A stretch of 64,000 nt of DNA from Paenibacillus polymyxa M1 (GCF_000237325.1 NC_017542.1:4907001-4971000), one strand, 5' to 3'. Shown: positions 7,330 through 16,491, numbered from the stretch's first letter. Notes: a model not told the origin generated them from the sequence alone. Numbers and translations are program-made.

Positions 7330-9486
7330 TCACAAAACTGGCTCAACCTGAAAATCAGTTTTCTTCAAATTATACAAATCAAAATATTTACCTTTTAAAC
7401 CGATCAATTCCTGATGATTTCCTTGTTCTATTATTTCCCCTTGATCAAGCACAATTATTCTATCAGCTCGTTGGACTGTACTAAGACGATGAGCAATAAT
7501 GATCTGTGTACAATGTCTTTCTTGTAAGAAATCTGTTATCAATTGCTCTGAAACACTATCAAGCGAACTTGTTGCCTCATCTAAAAGGAGAATTTGAGGT
7601 TCTGCCAAAAAAGCACGCGCCAATAAAATACGTTGCCGTTGTCCCCCTGAAAAGTTTAATCCGTTCTCGGAAACAACAGTTTGATAGCCTAAAGGGAGAC
7701 TCATAATAAAACGGTGAATATCGGCTTGCTTTGCTGCCCGAACTACCATATCTATGGTACAATCTCCATTGTCCATGGCGATGTTATCCAATATAGAAAC
7801 ATTGAATAATTTTGTCTCTTGTAGAATAACACCTATTTTTTGACGAAACTCTCTCAAATGCCATTGATCCAGCGGGATATTATCGACGCTGACTTCTCCT
7901 ATTGAGGCCTTATAAAGTCCTAGTATTAACTTCGCCAAAGTACTTTTACCTGAGCCTGATGCACCCACAATTGCAACCTTTTCACCTGGGAATATTTCAA
8001 GATTAATATTTTTTAAAACATATTTTCCAAATCGATGATAATTAAAGGAAACATCTTTAAACTTAATATATCCTTTAAAAGTATGGTTCGGTTTATGGTT
8101 ACCTGAAGGCTCCTCTACATTTTCAATAACATCTTGAATTCGTTGAATATATGTGCCCACAGTGACAAGTTCACTAAGAGTCGATCCTAAGGAAACAAGC
8201 GGTACCATAAAAGCAGTTGACAATGTTTGTAAGCCCAGGAGTCCCCCGAAAGTTATCCATCCCTCAAGCACATAATGGAATCCAATCCATAGAATTAGTA
8301 GGGGAAAAATAAACTGGATGCTAACTGTCATGGAATCAAGTGATGCATTCCAAATGACACGTTTTTCCGTATTAGTTAGTTGTTTTTTAAAAAGCTCCTC
8401 CCACTTCTTAAATACTCTACTCTCAAACCCTAAAACTTTTATGTCTGTAATTCCATGTATATGTTCTGATAAAAAACCATGCATCTCAGCCTGGCTCGAA
8501 GTCTCCTTTCGAGATAAACGGTGAGTAGTAAAAGAACTTAAAACGGTAATAAGTAACAATAGAAAACCTATAATTGTAACTAATAATCCAATTTGCCATA
8601 GTAGATTAATCATTAAAGCTGCATAAGTTATAAGTAAAAGCCCGTCAATAAAAATAGTTATAACTCGATTAGATAATACCCTTCTAATTGTTACATTAGA
8701 GTTAGCTCTAAATACCAATTCTCCTCCTTTTCGATTTTCAAAGAACTCAAAAGGAAGTTTGAAAAGCTTAGCGATAAATTGTGTCATCATAGAAGTATCC
8801 ATTTGGGATTGTAACTTGGCAATCATGTAACCCCTTAAAAATTGGAATAACTGTGAAAATAGAAATATTGTAAAAATAGCCCACCCCAATGGGACCAGAA
8901 AAGAATTATTTTTGGATTCTAGTAAGTTGTCAACAGAGAATTGGGTGATCTTAGGTATTAAAACACCTAATCCTTGAAGAAGTATTGAGACCAAAAATAC
9001 AGAAATAAGAAGTTTCCTACTCTTAAAGGCTAATTTGATATAGAACATCCATTTTGGCCTTTTTCTTTTACTCCGAAAATCCTTTAACGGGATTAAAGAA
9101 AGTGCAAAACCCGAATACTTCTCTGTGAATTCTTTGAGAGGAAGAATGAGTCTTCCAAAAGCCGGATCAAGGATTATTACCTTTTTCTTTTTTATTTTCT
9201 CAAGAACCACAAAATGCTGGTTATCCCATAACAAAATCAGAGGAGCGATTAGCTCATTTAATTGAGATGCAGTTGCCCGATATCCTCGTGATTTTAAATG
9301 ATATGTACTTCCTATTTCTTGAAGTTGTTGCATAGATATACCTGCGCGTACTGCACCAACCTGATTTCTTAACTCTGTTAAAGAAATATTATGTCCATAA
9401 AAACCCAAAATCATAGCCAAGCTGGCTAATCCACATTCACTATGTTCCATCTGTTCAATAAAAGGTACTTTCTTATTAAAATTCAG
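7330..9486 (-). CDS. lanT: C39-peptidase ABC exporter for lanthipeptide (LanT)
   Basis: The protein cleaves double-Gly leaders and exports the peptide. The C39 domain shows Cys in EQMEHSECGLAS, His in NQHFVVLE and Asp in ILDPAFGR; then six membrane helices (about 150-430) and an ATPase with Walker A GASGSGKST, SGGQR signature and Walker B ILLLDEATSSLD. Family members start 10-12 residues before the MEHSECG methionine with KKVPFIEQ, and exactly that sequence is encoded upstream in frame. No ATG/GTG/TTG exists there; a CTG at 9486 lies 7 bases after GAGGTG, so I propose it as the start (718 aa). The ATG at 9450 has no ribosome site. The CTG start overlaps the regulator gene by 11 bases. Confidence 0.9.
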   Translation of the reverse strand: MNFNKKVPFIEQMEHSECGLASLAMILGFYGHNISLTELRNQVGAVRAGISMQQLQEIGSTYHLKSRGYRATASQLNELIAPLILLWDNQHFVVLEKIKKKKVIILDPAFGRLILPLKEFTEKYSGFALSLIPLKDFRSKRKRPKWMFYIKLAFKSRKLLISVFLVSILLQGLGVLIPKITQFSVDNLLESKNNSFLVPLGWAIFTIFLFSQLFQFLRGYMIAKLQSQMDTSMMTQFIAKLFKLPFEFFENRKGGELVFRANSNVTIRRVLSNRVITIFIDGLLLITYAALMINLLWQIGLLVTIIGFLLLLITVLSSFTTHRLSRKETSSQAEMHGFLSEHIHGITDIKVLGFESRVFKKWEELFKKQLTNTEKRVIWNASLDSMTVSIQFIFPLLILWIGFHYVLEGWITFGGLLGLQTLSTAFMVPLVSLGSTLSELVTVGTYIQRIQDVIENVEEPSGNHKPNHTFKGYIKFKDVSFNYHRFGKYVLKNINLEIFPGEKVAIVGASGSGKSTLAKLILGLYKASIGEVSVDNIPLDQWHLREFRQKIGVILQETKLFNVSILDNIAMDNGDCTIDMVVRAAKQADIHRFIMSLPLGYQTVVSENGLNFSGGQRQRILLARAFLAEPQILLLDEATSSLDSVSEQLITDFLQERHCTQIIIAHRLSTVQRADRIIVLDQGEIIEQGNHQELIGLKGKYFDLYNLKKTDFQVEPVL

Positions 9487-9718
9487 AGGAATGCACCTCT
9501 ATACCTTCTGTCAAAAAAACTAAGCCGTAATGATAAGCGAATATACCAATCTCAACTCTTGTTTTTATATTCCATTTCTCTTTAATTGAAGCCACAATTT
9601 CGGCAGTACGTCTCATACTGATAGATAAATTCTGGGAGATTTCGCTGTCTTTGTATCCTTGAGCTATACAAATTGCAACTTTTTGTTCTTTTGGAGATAA
9701 ATTATGATTTTCTCTCAA
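9476..9718 (-). CDS. LuxR/GerE-type HTH regulator without sensor domain
   Basis: The 80-residue protein is little more than a LuxR-type helix-turn-helix: LSPKEQKVAICIAQGYKDSEISQNLSIS, then the recognition helix and RVEIGIFAYHYGL. It lacks a receiver or ligand domain, like GerE. The start is TTG at 9718, preceded by GGGGGAG at good spacing; there is no ATG until mid-protein. It is the first gene of the minus-strand arm of the lanthipeptide locus and overlaps the exporter start. Control of the divergent precursor promoter is a reasonable inference. The sequence does not show what signal it follows. Confidence 0.8.
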   Translation of the reverse strand: MRENHNLSPKEQKVAICIAQGYKDSEISQNLSISMRRTAEIVASIKEKWNIKTRVEIGIFAYHYGLVFLTEGIEVHSSEF

Positions 9719-9943
9719 TTTTCACTCCCCCTATGTTTTTTATGAATATTTTTTCATAATTAAGGAAGAAATTCAATACATATTCAATGAATATATTTGT
9801 AAAATTAAAAATAAAATCGTTTTTTTTGAATTTTTATAGGTTTTTGCATTAAAATGCACTTTTATGAAGTGCAAATTTTTAGGGAATATGATTATCATTA
9901 GGTTTGTCTTATATCACTACATTCCCGAGAGGAGTAAAGAATA
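9719..9943. promoter_or_regulatory. Divergent control region of the lanthipeptide locus
   Basis: This AT-rich gap separates the regulator/exporter arm from the precursor/synthetase arm. It holds several dyads: TATGAA/TTCATA (9741-9746 and 9753-9758), a perfect ATATTCAATGAATAT (9780-9794), TGCATT/AATGCA (9845-9858) and, overlapping it, TGCACTT/AAGTGCA (9855-9861 and 9867-9873). ATTCAAT also occurs as a direct repeat 11 bases apart (9771 and 9782). TTGAAT (9826-9831) with TTAAAA 17 bases later is a weak promoter guess for the precursor. The dyads are candidate sites for the adjacent LuxR-type protein. Confidence 0.55.
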
Positions 9944-10165
9944 ATGACAAAAGAAGAAATGATCCAAGCATGGAAAAATCCAAAGCTTCGTGTAGCTGGA
10001 GAAGGGATTGAGCATCCTGCAGGCGACGCTTTGGTCGAGTTGAGCGCTGACGAGCTTTCTCGTGTACATGGCGGTTTAGGAGTGCAACCAGATTCTACTC
10101 CAACTATTACTGTTACTGTTATTGGTGTCACAGTACTAGTTTGTTTTCCAGGGCATGCCGGATAA
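9944..10165 (+). CDS. lanA: Class II lanthipeptide precursor, mersacidin/lichenicidin-type leader
   Basis: The 73-residue peptide has a leader typical of the mersacidin/lichenicidin family: MTKEEMIQAWKNPKLR, then HPAGDALVELSADEL and a double-Gly end, SRVHGG (residue 44). The 29-residue core starts LGVQPDSTPTITVTV and ends with IGVTVLVCFPGHAG. It has one Ser, five Thr and only one Cys (core position 23), so at most one (methyl)lanthionine ring can form, with the remaining Ser/Thr free or dehydrated. GAGAGGAG precedes the ATG. The position next to LanM and a C39 exporter makes the role secure; the product structure is not known. Confidence 0.92.
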   Translation: MTKEEMIQAWKNPKLRVAGEGIEHPAGDALVELSADELSRVHGGLGVQPDSTPTITVTVIGVTVLVCFPGHAG

Positions 10166-10179
10166 AATAAGTGAATGCC

Positions 10180-10215
10180 ACTCAGGTATACGCCTTAATT
10201 GGCGTATACCTGAGT
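10180..10215 (+). terminator. Hairpin between precursor and LanM genes, probable attenuator
   Basis: A perfect 15-bp stem (ACTCAGGTATACGCC and its complement) with a 6-base loop stands 14 bases after the precursor stop. It is followed by TATTTTATTT, a weak T-run, so partial read-through is expected. This would keep precursor mRNA in excess over synthetase mRNA and protect its 3' end. Confidence 0.75.
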
Positions 10216-10272
10216 TATTTTATTTCCTAAAATTGAGTTTTTTAACTTCATATAAACGAGGACGGGGTATTT

Positions 10273-13200
10273 ATGAAAGAGCAGATCATGCGTGCTCTCT
10301 TTTTACAAGAACGTAAGAACCTTTTTGATCAAGCCTTTCAAGATTTTAATTATAAAAATTGGAAACAAGATAAAGAGAAGACGACAGAACTGATTGACGA
10401 ATGGTTTAAATTTGCTCTTATTAGTACAGAATCCAAAAAGGAAGCTCGATTTAAAGCTTTAAGTATGAATGAAGAAATATTTGGAGCCTTGATTCAATCT
10501 ACGGAAAATCTTAAATGGGATGAGAACTATTTAACGGTTATTAAAGAGTATCAAGCAGATTGGTTTCAAGTTTTGGAAGAGGCTCTAAAAATGAATGAAA
10601 ATCAACCAGTTTTGCAAAATGAGTCTCGAACAATGGATATTCTTGTTCGTCCATTTATTATTTGGTCCAGAAATCAATTAAAACAGCACTTATGCAATAT
10701 AGATAATACTCAGGATTTTATTCTACATGAGAGTACGATAAATTCGGTCTTGCATACATTATCTTTTCAATTGACCCAAATCGCTGGTCGATCATTTGTC
10801 TTAGAACTAAATATAGCTAAAGCTTTGGGAGAATTAGAAGGGCTAACTCCGGAGGAACGATTTATCTCTTTCATTGAGAAAAAATTTGTAGGACATAAAC
10901 AACTTGTATCATTTTTTTCTGAGTATGCAGTTATTGCCCGGACTTTAGCTGAAAGAACTATGCTTTTTGTAAATGTAACAAAAGAGACGTTAGACCGTTA
11001 TCTCCTAAACAGATCTATGATTATCGATACATTTTCTTTACATTCATCAGAACTTATACGTATCGATGCTGGGTTCGGTGATTCTCATCAGCAAGGTCGC
11101 ACAGTAATGCGGTTATATCTTGCAAACGGGCAATCGTTTATGTATAAGCCAAAGCCATTAGATATCTCCCTCCATTTTCAAGAATTAATTCAATGGTTTA
11201 ATGATAAAGGGTTTTCTCCTTTTCTCCAAAGAAATTCTGTTATCGCATTAGACGGTTATGGTTATGAAAAATTTATCGAAGCAAAACCTTGCAAAACTGA
11301 AGAAGAAATTCAATGTTTTTATACACGTTTAGGAGCGCTTTTAGCCATTATATATGTACTGGATGGGACCGATTTTCATTTTGAAAATTTAATTGCTTTC
11401 GGGGAGCATCCAATGCTGATTGATTTGGAAACCCTCTTTCACAACCAGGTATATCATAATGTCCCCGATTCCGCAGATATAGAAGCTCAGTTTAAAATCT
11501 GTAATTCTCCATTAGGCACTTCACTCCTCCCTATCTTGTTTCATCAAGATGATAAAGGATTTGGACTTGAATTGAGTGGTGTAAATGGGGAACGGCAAAT
11601 GACACCCTACCCAGTGTTGAGTTTAGTAGATGTAAATACTGATAATATGAGATACATTAGAAAGTCTCAGTCCACTTCAACTGGTAACAATCGCCCTTCA
11701 TTGGAAGGAGAATTTAAAAATGCAGGTGACTACACTGCTGAAATTGTAAATGGTTTCCAATCATTATGTTCCATGCTTCTTCAATACAAAATGGATTTAC
11801 TAGTCCCAACAAGTCCTCTCTTTAGTTTTAATAATACGCCAGTTCGTATCGTATTGCGATCAACACAATTTTATACAAATTTCCTTCTCGAATCTCGACA
11901 TCCTGATTATGGTCGCGATGCTCTAAATCAAGAGAATCTACTTGATCGGATTTGGTTTTCTTGGCTGGATGATCGGATTATTTCTTCAGAACTGCAAGAT
12001 TTACGAGCAGGAGATATTCCATATTTCATTGGTACTCCTAATTCACTTGACCTTTGGGATAGTTATGGCAGATGTATAAAAGATGTGTTTACCCGAACAA
12101 GCATGTCAATAGTAGAAGATAGATTGAGATCCTTAAGTACTGACAGTATTTCTTTATACAGCGATTGGATCTCTTCTTCCATAGCAGGCTCATCATTAGG
12201 AAAACATGTACATAAAGTACATGCTCCCTCTCAAAATGAAAAAGTAATGACAAGCGACTACAGTCCAAAACCATTACACTCTGAAAACTTTCTTGAGACA
12301 GCAAAAATCCTTGGCGATGAGTTAATTGAAAAATCAGTGTTTAGCCAAAGCAAAAGGTATGTAACTTGGATTGGAATGAATCTAAATTATCGCGGACAAC
12401 TTTATTTGTCTGCCTTAAGCCCTGGATTATATGATGGTACGGCAGGCATTGCATTATTTCTAGCATATCTCGGAAAAATCTCAAAAGAGGAGAAGTACAC
12501 CAACATAGCTCTAGCTGCACTTGAAACAACGCTAAGTAAAATACCTGTACACCTAAAATTCCCATCAGCCTTTTATGGCCAAGCTTCTCTCTTATATACT
12601 CTCTCTCATTTTGAGAGTTTATTAGGTTTTAACGATGCTTGGAGCAAGCGGAAATTGGACATTATAAGTAATTTGGAAGATAGCATAGACGAGGATACTT
12701 TCTTCGATCTCTTAGGAGGTTCGGCTGGAGTTATTCACGTTCTTTTAAATGAATATAGTCTTACAAAATCGGTTAAGACTCTAGAGGTAGCAACTCAATA
12801 TGGAGAGCACTTGTTAAAACATGGAGAAAAAAATAATGAGATGATTTCATGGACATCTAGTGTATCTCCAACCCCCTACGTAGGCTTTGGCCACGGTAGT
12901 ACTGGTATTGCTTCAGCTTTGTTTCGTCTTGCAGCAGTTACTAAAAATAATTGCTACTATGCTACTGCCGAGAAAGCATTTGCTCACTTAACAGAATCCT
13001 ATTCTCCAAACTATTTTAACTGGATTGATCAAGATATTAAGGAGAATCATGATCTGGCTAATTGGTGTCATGGGGCTAGTGGAATTGGCATAGGATTAAC
13101 CTTATGTATGCCTTATTTAAATTCAAGTTTAATACCTGATATCGTCCAAAATATCGAAATAGCAGTTAATACAACTTTAAAATACGGATTTAATAAAAGT

Positions 13201-13503
13201 CACTGCATTTGTCATGGAAGTCTCGGAAATATTGAGTTATTAATTTTAGCTGGACAAGCTCTTAACCGTCCAGAGTGGGTTGCGGAGGCAAAGAAACAAG
13301 GCAACATTGCATTAAGTTATTTTTTCGAGCATAGTAAATTTAAGACTGGCCTGCCCACTGCGTTAGATTCCCAGGGGTTGTGGCTAGGTTTGTCTGGAAT
13401 AGGTTATCAATTCATGCGTCTCCACTCGTTAACTTCCTTACCAAGTATCCTCTCACTACAGGAGCCACTTTATAAGGAGTCCTCTTGCACTAAACGTCCT
13501 TAA
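10273..13503 (+). CDS. lanM: Class II lanthipeptide synthetase LanM
   Basis: LanM dehydrates Ser/Thr in the precursor core and joins them to Cys. The N-terminal DUF4135 dehydratase domain (about 1-620) keeps its key motifs: GDSHQQGR, YKPKPLD (about 291), DGTDFHFENL (about 363), LIDLETLFHN (about 383) and LRSTQFYTN. The C-terminal LanC-like cyclase starts near LSPGLYDGTAGIAL (about 715) and has GFGHGSTGIA, NWCHGASGIG and CICHGSLGN, which supply the two zinc-binding cysteines and the histidine. At 1076 residues it is full length and looks active in both halves. It follows the precursor after a hairpin. Only one LanM is present, so any second peptide would have to be encoded elsewhere. Confidence 0.96.
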   Translation: MKEQIMRALFLQERKNLFDQAFQDFNYKNWKQDKEKTTELIDEWFKFALISTESKKEARFKALSMNEEIFGALIQSTENLKWDENYLTVIKEYQADWFQVLEEALKMNENQPVLQNESRTMDILVRPFIIWSRNQLKQHLCNIDNTQDFILHESTINSVLHTLSFQLTQIAGRSFVLELNIAKALGELEGLTPEERFISFIEKKFVGHKQLVSFFSEYAVIARTLAERTMLFVNVTKETLDRYLLNRSMIIDTFSLHSSELIRIDAGFGDSHQQGRTVMRLYLANGQSFMYKPKPLDISLHFQELIQWFNDKGFSPFLQRNSVIALDGYGYEKFIEAKPCKTEEEIQCFYTRLGALLAIIYVLDGTDFHFENLIAFGEHPMLIDLETLFHNQVYHNVPDSADIEAQFKICNSPLGTSLLPILFHQDDKGFGLELSGVNGERQMTPYPVLSLVDVNTDNMRYIRKSQSTSTGNNRPSLEGEFKNAGDYTAEIVNGFQSLCSMLLQYKMDLLVPTSPLFSFNNTPVRIVLRSTQFYTNFLLESRHPDYGRDALNQENLLDRIWFSWLDDRIISSELQDLRAGDIPYFIGTPNSLDLWDSYGRCIKDVFTRTSMSIVEDRLRSLSTDSISLYSDWISSSIAGSSLGKHVHKVHAPSQNEKVMTSDYSPKPLHSENFLETAKILGDELIEKSVFSQSKRYVTWIGMNLNYRGQLYLSALSPGLYDGTAGIALFLAYLGKISKEEKYTNIALAALETTLSKIPVHLKFPSAFYGQASLLYTLSHFESLLGFNDAWSKRKLDIISNLEDSIDEDTFFDLLGGSAGVIHVLLNEYSLTKSVKTLEVATQYGEHLLKHGEKNNEMISWTSSVSPTPYVGFGHGSTGIASALFRLAAVTKNNCYYATAEKAFAHLTESYSPNYFNWIDQDIKENHDLANWCHGASGIGIGLTLCMPYLNSSLIPDIVQNIEIAVNTTLKYGFNKSHCICHGSLGNIELLILAGQALNRPEWVAEAKKQGNIALSYFFEHSKFKTGLPTALDSQGLWLGLSGIGYQFMRLHSLTSLPSILSLQEPLYKESSCTKRP

Positions 13504-13508
13504 AATTC

Positions 13509-13558
13509 AAAAGCCATAATAAAGGTGTCCTCATCAGGCAACCCTTATTATGGCTTTT
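13509..13558. terminator. Bidirectional terminator, lanM / xylB
   Basis: AAAAGCCATAATAA and TTATTATGGCTTTT form a stem of about 14 bp around a loop of about 20 bases. It lies 5 bases after the lanM stop and 17 after the xylB stop on the other strand, so it probably ends both transcripts and marks the island edge. Confidence 0.8.
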
Positions 13559-13575
13559 ATTAACGTAAAGTCTAT

Positions 13576-15099
13576 TCAGCGATAGACCGCCAATTGCTCA
13601 CTTAGCTCCCGTGTGTGTAGATAAACTTCACGGTATAGCTCGTATAAGCCTTCATACTGTGCCACACGTTCCGGATTTGGCGTATATCTTGCTGCTTCAC
13701 GCAGAAAAGCTTCAGCGCACGCCTGCAGCGATTCAAACCACCCGCTACCATATGCAGCCAGCATAGCCGCTCCCAAGGCAGGACCCTGCTCACTTTCCAG
13801 CTTGACGATATCCGCGTTAAAAATATCGGCCTGCATTTGCAGCCATGTCTCATTACGCGCACCGCCGCCGATGGAAATCACTTCATTCACCGTTTTGCCC
13901 GTGCCTCTGAGAATATCAATGGATTCCTTGAGCGAAAACGTAATTCCCTCCAGCACTGCTCGTGTAAAATGCGGAAGCTTATGCCCTGCATCCATCCCGA
14001 TAAAGCTGCCTCGAATAGCTGCATCCGGATGAGGGGTACGTTCGCCCACGATATAAGGCGTGAACAACAGCCCTCGGCTGCCCGGCTCGATCGAGTTTAC
14101 ATCCTCCAACAGCGCATCAAAAGAATGTTCCGGCGCAAAGGTATCCTTAAACCAGGTCAAGCTATATCCGGCCGCGAGTGTAACCCCCATAATATAATAA
14201 GCATCCTGCTCACCATGATTAAAAAAATGTGCCCGTCCCTGAACGTCGATATCCTTGCGTTCCTCATAGGAAAGCACAACTCCTGAGGTGCCGATACTGC
14301 ACAAGGTGCGGCCTTCGCTCAAAATGCCGGCACCAATCGCGCCACATGCGTTGTCTGCTCCACCTGCATAGACCTTGGTTTCAGACGAAAGCCCACTCTG
14401 CTCCGCAATCTCCGGCAATAGAGTACCCGTCTGGTCAAAGGATTCCACCAGCGGCGGGAACAGCGACAACGGCAGATCAAACGCAGCTGCGATCTCTTCG
14501 CTCCACTGCTTGTTCGCGATGTCTAGCAGCAGCGTGCCTGCCGCATCCGAATACTCCATCGCCAACCCTCCTGTGAGACAGTAGCGCACATAATCTTTAG
14601 GCAGCATAAAATGGGCCGCACGAGCCAGCACGTCTGGCTCATGCTCCTGCACCCACAGCAGCTTGGGTAGCGTGAAGCCTTCCAGCGCGCGGTTGCGCGC
14701 GATACTTAGCAGCGCTGGCCCGAGCTGTTCTTCAATACGGCGGCATTGTGCCGTTGTGCGCGTGTCATTCCATAGAATAGCTGGACGAAGCACTTGGCCT
14801 TCCTTGTCAGTCAGCACAAGCCCGTGCATCTGCCCCGAAAAGCTGATGCCGTCCACAGCATCTGTTCCGGAGATTCCGGCCTTCTCTACAAGCTCTTTCA
14901 ACGATGCTAACGTCCCACGCACCCAGTCTTCAGGCTGCTGTTCGCTATACCCTGCTTTCGGCTGATGAAGAGGATATGACTGAGAGGTTTCATAAGCCAC
15001 CTGCCCCTTACGGTTGACCAGCACCGTTTTGACCGCACTAGTACCCAAATCCACGCCGATGACATAGCGCTCCAGCTCCTGTTTTAGCTTCTCCTGCAT
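13576..15099 (-). CDS. xylB: Xylulokinase
   Basis: XylB phosphorylates D-xylulose to xylulose 5-phosphate with ATP, the second step of isomerase-type xylose use. The 507-residue FGGY-family kinase shows the phosphate-1 loop GVDLGTSAVKT near the N terminus, WNDTRT, GGADNACGAIGAG and the C-terminal adenosine motif ISIGGGARNETWLQMQADIF. GGAGG lies 8 bases before the ATG. It follows xylA by 56 bases on the same strand and shares its promoter. Confidence 0.95.
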   Translation of the reverse strand: MQEKLKQELERYVIGVDLGTSAVKTVLVNRKGQVAYETSQSYPLHQPKAGYSEQQPEDWVRGTLASLKELVEKAGISGTDAVDGISFSGQMHGLVLTDKEGQVLRPAILWNDTRTTAQCRRIEEQLGPALLSIARNRALEGFTLPKLLWVQEHEPDVLARAAHFMLPKDYVRYCLTGGLAMEYSDAAGTLLLDIANKQWSEEIAAAFDLPLSLFPPLVESFDQTGTLLPEIAEQSGLSSETKVYAGGADNACGAIGAGILSEGRTLCSIGTSGVVLSYEERKDIDVQGRAHFFNHGEQDAYYIMGVTLAAGYSLTWFKDTFAPEHSFDALLEDVNSIEPGSRGLLFTPYIVGERTPHPDAAIRGSFIGMDAGHKLPHFTRAVLEGITFSLKESIDILRGTGKTVNEVISIGGGARNETWLQMQADIFNADIVKLESEQGPALGAAMLAAYGSGWFESLQACAEAFLREAARYTPNPERVAQYEGLYELYREVYLHTRELSEQLAVYR

Positions 15100-15155
15100 T
15101 GGAGTTCCTCCTTCCCTGTGATCGTACGACCCTTATTCATATATAAATTCCGGCA

Positions 15156-16472
15156 TTAATCAGCCAAAATGTATTGATTCAATGTTGCTTTCAGATATTC
15201 CTGACGACCGGACACGTTTTTGCGTGGTGCTTCGTTCGCCAGAGCATATTCAGCCAGGGAAGCAAGCGTTGCTTTTCCGGATACAATGTCTGCTCCAATG
15301 CCTTCTTTAAAGCTGCTGTACCGCTTCTCAATAAAGTCCTCAAACACACGATCCTCGATCAGTTTGGCGGCTACCTTCAACCCTTTCGCATACGTATCCA
15401 TACCTGCGATGTGCGCGAGGAACAAATCTTCTGGTTCAAACGATGCTCTGCGCACCTTGGCATCAAAGTTGATACCGCCACGGCCTAATCCTTCATTTTG
15501 CAGTACTTCATACATGGTTAGTGTGGCATCATACAGATCAACCGGGAATTCGTCCGTATCCCAGCCCAGCAGCAAATCACCTTGGTTGGCATCCAGGGAA
15601 CCCAACATGCCGTTAACCCGTGCTACACGTACTTCATGATCAAAAGTATGACCCGCCAAAGTGGCATGGTTAGCTTCCAGATTAAGCTTGAAATGCTGAT
15701 CCAGATCATATTTTTGCAGGAAGGCAATCGTCGTCGCCGCATCAAAATCATACTGATGCTTGGTTGGCTCCTTCGGTTTTGGCTCAATCAGGAATTGAGC
15801 GTCAAAGCCGATTTCACGCGCGTAGTCCACGGCCATATGGAACATCCGTCCCAGATTGTCCTGTTCCAACTTCAAATCTGTATTCAGCAGTGTTTCATAG
15901 CCTTCACGGCCTCCCCAGAATACGTAGTTATCTGCGCCCAGACGTTTGCCTACTTCCAGTCCTTTTTTAATTTGGGCAGCTGCGTGTGCGTATACATCTG
16001 CATTGCAAGTCGTCGCAGCTCCATGCAAATAACGTGGATGGCTAAACATGTTCGCCGTGTTCCACAGCAGCTTTTTCCCCGTAGCCTTCATGTGCTCCTC
16101 AATCAGATCCACGATGGTATCCAGATTGCTGTAAAATTCCTTCAGTGACGCGCCTTCAGGAGCAATATCCACATCGTGGAAGGCGAAATAAGGTAAATTC
16201 AGTTTATCCAGCAGCTCAAAGGCAGCTTCCACACGTGCCTTCGCCAAATCAAGTCCGGTAAACTTGGACCATGGGCGTTCCGCAGTCTCTACTCCAAAAG
16301 GATCAGAGCCGCCTGCAACCAGTGTATGCCAATAGGCCATACTAAAACGCAAATGCTCCTCCATCGTTTTTCCCGCTACTATTTCCTGAGGATTATAAAA
16401 TTTGAACGCAAAAGGATTATCGGATTGCTTGCCCTCAAAGTTAATTTTGGATACTTGTTCGAAATAAGCCAT
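15156..16472 (-). CDS. xylA: Xylose isomerase
   Basis: XylA converts D-xylose to D-xylulose. The 438-residue protein carries family signatures: [12 protein letters not shown] (catalytic His and Asp), [15 protein letters not shown], the metal-site stretch [16 protein letters not shown] and [19 protein letters not shown]. Length and start (GGAGG seven bases before ATG 16472) are normal. Transcription starts in the shared gap with xylR, where a good promoter, a cre-like site and an operator-like dyad can be seen, which suggests xylose induction and glucose repression. Confidence 0.97.
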   Translation of the reverse strand: MAYFEQVSKINFEGKQSDNPFAFKFYNPQEIVAGKTMEEHLRFSMAYWHTLVAGGSDPFGVETAERPWSKFTGLDLAKARVEAAFELLDKLNLPYFAFHDVDIAPEGASLKEFYSNLDTIVDLIEEHMKATGKKLLWNTANMFSHPRYLHGAATTCNADVYAHAAAQIKKGLEVGKRLGADNYVFWGGREGYETLLNTDLKLEQDNLGRMFHMAVDYAREIGFDAQFLIEPKPKEPTKHQYDFDAATTIAFLQKYDLDQHFKLNLEANHATLAGHTFDHEVRVARVNGMLGSLDANQGDLLLGWDTDEFPVDLYDATLTMYEVLQNEGLGRGGINFDAKVRRASFEPEDLFLAHIAGMDTYAKGLKVAAKLIEDRVFEDFIEKRYSSFKEGIGADIVSGKATLASLAEYALANEAPRKNVSGRQEYLKATLNQYILAD

Positions 16473-16491
16473 TATAAGTTCCTCCTTTGTA

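Noticed and set aside
9883..9897. Fur-like sequence just upstream of lanA (ends ATTATCA)
   Set aside because: Only the right half fits; the left half has three mismatches of seven, so iron control of the lanthipeptide is not supported.
9719..10272. Search for a second lanthipeptide precursor near lanA
   Set aside because: No other short frame with a double-Gly leader and Cys/Ser/Thr-rich core was found on either strand.
13602..14965. Many long frames overlapping xylB on both strands
   Set aside because: They are by-products of high-GC third positions; none has family motifs, while xylB explains the region fully.
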